Shown here piece by piece: positions 43,030 to 44,932 of a stretch of DNA of 44,932 bases (within the stretch, counting starts at the first letter, position 1; each line of letters begins with the position of its first letter). The notes under the pieces are model-generated. The model had not been told where the DNA came from. It made no database searches and was given only the letters and a program-made list of their open reading frames with translations. The stretch spans positions 1-44,932 of the forward strand of contig JALZWM010000049.1 in the NCBI GenBank assembly GCA_023300105.1, given 5' to 3'. The DNA comes from Hellea sp. (GTDB taxonomy: Bacteria; Pseudomonadota; Alphaproteobacteria; Caulobacterales; Maricaulaceae). The position numbers were made by a program, and so were the translations under genes.

Positions 43030-43916
43030 TGTCAGTACTAATTAACAAAGACACAAAAATTATCACACAGGGCATGACCGGTAAAACCGGCACGTTCCAT
43101 ACGGAACAAGCTATGGCTTATCACGGCACCAAGATGGTGGCTGGCGTTACGCCCGGTAAAGGCGGAACAACACATATTGGTCTTCCAAACTATGACACTG
43201 TGGCCGAAGCGAAACACGCAACAGGCGCAACAGCCTCTGTGATTTACGTACCCCCGCCATTCGCAGCGGATTCAATCATGGAAGCGATTGACGCTGAAAT
43301 GGAACTTATCATTGCGATTACCGAAGGCATTCCTGTTTCAGACATGATCCCCGTTAAGCGCGCGCTTCAAGGTTCTAAATCTCGTCTTATCGGGCCAAAC
43401 TGTCCGGGCGTCTTGACCCCAGAAGAATGTAAAATCGGCATCATGCCCGGTAAGATATTCAAAAAAGGCTCTTGCGGCGTTGTCTCTCGTTCAGGGACTT
43501 TGACATATGAAGCCGTGTTCCAAACCACGCAAGTTGGCCTTGGCCAAACAACAGCGATTGGTATTGGTGGTGACCCGATTAATGGCACTAACTTTATCGA
43601 TTGTCTTGAACTCTTCATGCATGATGATGACACTAAACAAATCATCATGATTGGCGAAATCGGCGGTTCAGCCGAAGAAGAAGCCGCTGAATATGTTGCG
43701 CATATGGCGAAAAAAGGTATTAAAAAACCAATGGTTGGCTTTATTGCTGGCCGTACAGCCCCTCCAGGGCGCACAATGGGCCATGCTGGCGCGATTGTAT
43801 CTGGCGGCAAAGGCGGAGCTGAAGACAAAATGGCGGCTATGGAAAAAGCGGGTATCCGTGTTTCTGATAGCCCTGCGAAATTGGGCGTGACAATGATGGA
43901 AGTTCTGAACTCTTAG
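43029..43916 (+). CDS. sucD: Succinyl-CoA synthetase alpha subunit
   Basis: This 295-residue subunit has a CoA-binding Rossmann domain ('[18 protein letters not shown]' near residue 15) and the phosphohistidine loop '[18 protein letters not shown]' with His252. It forms the phosphohistidine intermediate with SucC. Start and SucC stop overlap by one base, so translation is coupled. The next gene is normally sucA; here an unrelated ORF lies between, beginning 17 bases after the stop. Confidence 0.97.
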   Translation: MSVLINKDTKIITQGMTGKTGTFHTEQAMAYHGTKMVAGVTPGKGGTTHIGLPNYDTVAEAKHATGATASVIYVPPPFAADSIMEAIDAEMELIIAITEGIPVSDMIPVKRALQGSKSRLIGPNCPGVLTPEECKIGIMPGKIFKKGSCGVVSRSGTLTYEAVFQTTQVGLGQTTAIGIGGDPINGTNFIDCLELFMHDDDTKQIIMIGEIGGSAEEEAAEYVAHMAKKGIKKPMVGFIAGRTAPPGRTMGHAGAIVSGGKGGAEDKMAAMEKAGIRVSDSPAKLGVTMMEVLNS

Positions 43917-43933
43917 AGTTCAGGATTCTGCGC

Positions 43934-44551
43934 TTGTCGGAGGATTTAACTTTATGGGATGTCTTTGCACGAGTGCAAAGAATTCTTACTATGGGCTACC
44001 AAAGTAGTAATTTTGATTTTGGCAGTCCTATTGAACTCTCAGAGGAAAAGGCTCATGAATTAGCCAAAAGGGCGTGGGGATATTATAGAAATAACATTCC
44101 TTTAGAGATGCATCTTTCTAATGTTAGGGCAGATAGTAAAAGAGATGAGATGATTGAGAACTTTAAACAATCGTATTTAACTTGCCCCTGTTTTTGGATA
44201 GATTCCATGTATGTGTTTTACCAGAGAGCCAAACACGAGTATGGTTACTTCACAAAAGTAGAAGTCTTTGCACCTAAAAATCACTACAAAAGTTGGCTCA
44301 ATTTTATGCTAAGTAAGGAATTAGAGAGTACAGTGAGCTCCGATGTGAAGAACCGGACAAAATTTTTTATTTCGAAAGGGTCTGACCGTGATATGGATGA
44401 GACAGATGGTATGGGGAGTGTATCCGTTGGCGGTGTGTCACGCCATCATGGCAGAGATGGCGGCGGATTTAGTTTTAATGGGAGTGTATCTCTGTTAGAT
44501 GCTAAACTTTGTATATATTTCAAAGCAACAAATTACATGCAATTATTATGA
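43934..44551 (+). CDS. Unknown ORF inserted between sucD and sucA
   Basis: I do not recognise this 205-residue protein. It has no clear signal peptide or membrane helix, is rich in aromatic and charged residues in the first 125 residues, has a Cys pair 'TCPCFW' near residue 83, and a Gly/Ser-rich C-terminal part ('SVSVGGVSRHH' and 'GGGFSFNGSVSLL'). Codons are more AT-rich than in sucD and sucA. The frame opens at TTG 43934 with AGGA about 8 bases upstream; a strong GGAGG at 43939-43943 instead points to an out-of-frame ATG at 43954 with only 17 codons. Its TGA overlaps the sucA ATG (ATGA). An internal start such as the ATG at 43991 is possible. Confidence 0.6.
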   Translation: MSEDLTLWDVFARVQRILTMGYQSSNFDFGSPIELSEEKAHELAKRAWGYYRNNIPLEMHLSNVRADSKRDEMIENFKQSYLTCPCFWIDSMYVFYQRAKHEYGYFTKVEVFAPKNHYKSWLNFMLSKELESTVSSDVKNRTKFFISKGSDRDMDETDGMGSVSVGGVSRHHGRDGGGFSFNGSVSLLDAKLCIYFKATNYMQLL

Positions 44552-44932
44552 CAAAAAAATCACGATCTGAGCAAAACCAAGCCATGCTCGACACCTTGTT
44601 TCTGGACGGGGCGAATGCGACCTATATTGAGCAAATTCAGGCTCAATACGCCGCGAACCCTAATAGCGTTGACCCGAGTTGGCGCACCTATTTCGCCAGT
44701 GTCGGCGAAGAGGCGGCGAATGCTAAGAAAAACGCCGATGGGCCGTCATGGAAGCGCGCCTCTTGGCCAATTGACGCTCAGGACGAGCTTACTTCTGCCT
44801 TAACGGGAAATTGGGGGCCTGCTGAGCAAGAAGCGGTCAAAAGCAAAGTTGCAGCTCATGTTGCCACAGCAACAGGCGCCGCATCTGCTGAGGATATTCA
44901 GCAAGCGACGAAAGATAGCTTGCGCGCGCTTA
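44548..44932 (+). CDS. sucA: 2-oxoglutarate dehydrogenase E1 (partial, 5' end)
   Basis: The frame runs off the window end and gives the first 128 residues of 2-oxoglutarate dehydrogenase E1. 'DTLFLDGANATYIEQIQAQY' and 'SVDPSWRTYFASVG' are the conserved N-terminal segment that binds the E2 subunit; the thiamine-diphosphate domains lie beyond the window. E1 decarboxylates 2-oxoglutarate to feed succinyl-CoA to SucCD. The ATG overlaps the stop of the unknown ORF and lacks its own ribosome-binding site, so its translation may depend on that ORF. Confidence 0.93.
   Translation, partial: MTKKSRSEQNQAMLDTLFLDGANATYIEQIQAQYAANPNSVDPSWRTYFASVGEEAANAKKNADGPSWKRASWPIDAQDELTSALTGNWGPAEQEAVKSKVAAHVATATGAASAEDIQQATKDSLRAL

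Overview
The window looks like a chromosomal segment of an alphaproteobacterium of the Caulobacterales/Maricaulales type (Hyphomonadaceae or Robiginitomaculaceae-like). This is inferred from a CcrM-type methyltransferase, an mdh-sucC-sucD-sucA order, a dsbA-smc pair, and several intergenic GANTC and TTAA-N7-TTAA sites of the kind read by CcrM/GcrA and CtrA. No rRNA, tRNA, CRISPR, prophage or insertion sequence was recognised.

Layout. 1-6650: an AT-rich orphan membrane ORF, a DinB/TIGR03084-like protein, a pair of acyl-CoA dehydrogenases (ACADs), an exported SH3-like protein and a glycine-zipper envelope protein that diverge from a control region with two perfect CtrA-type boxes, and an ATP-grasp-like protein. 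6950-13070: smc preceded by a DsbA-like lipoprotein, then divergent ccrM with a dense cell-cycle-style control region, then a DUF2853 protein. 13160-17230: a prolyl-4-hydroxylase-like oxygenase, mutY, a GT51-like protein lacking the catalytic Glu, DoxX, a BON-LysM protein and a VOC protein. 17356-21361: a 43-residue membrane peptide with a Ca2+/Na+ antiporter, a PTPS-like protein coupled to a pteridine-reductase-like SDR, a LacI regulator and a SOUL protein. 21365-27345: an ABC exporter, an MFS exporter, recQ and an SDR. 27426-32598: an operon of iron alcohol dehydrogenase, thioesterase, HD protein and a tiny membrane protein, divergent from a second ACAD pair plus MaoC. 32588-37231: CAP-domain protein, JmjC-like cupin, acyltransferase, ArsC-type protein and a TM-helix channel-like protein. 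37486-44932: zapE, a beta-barrel protein, mdh, GNAT, a PaaI-like thioesterase, sucC, sucD, an unknown gene and the 5' end of sucA.

How the parts fit. The ACAD pairs, MaoC, thioesterases and dehydrogenases suggest breakdown of unidentified acyl-CoA substrates. mdh and sucCDA are TCA-cycle genes, and their two promoter regions share a 10-bp element containing a GANTC site, which may tie them to CcrM methylation. The most unusual items are the unrecognised ORF lodged between sucD and sucA with its stop overlapping the sucA start, the shared mdh/sucC element, the twin CtrA boxes, and two enzyme homologues that lack key catalytic residues. All functions are inferred by reading the sequence; no database search was possible.
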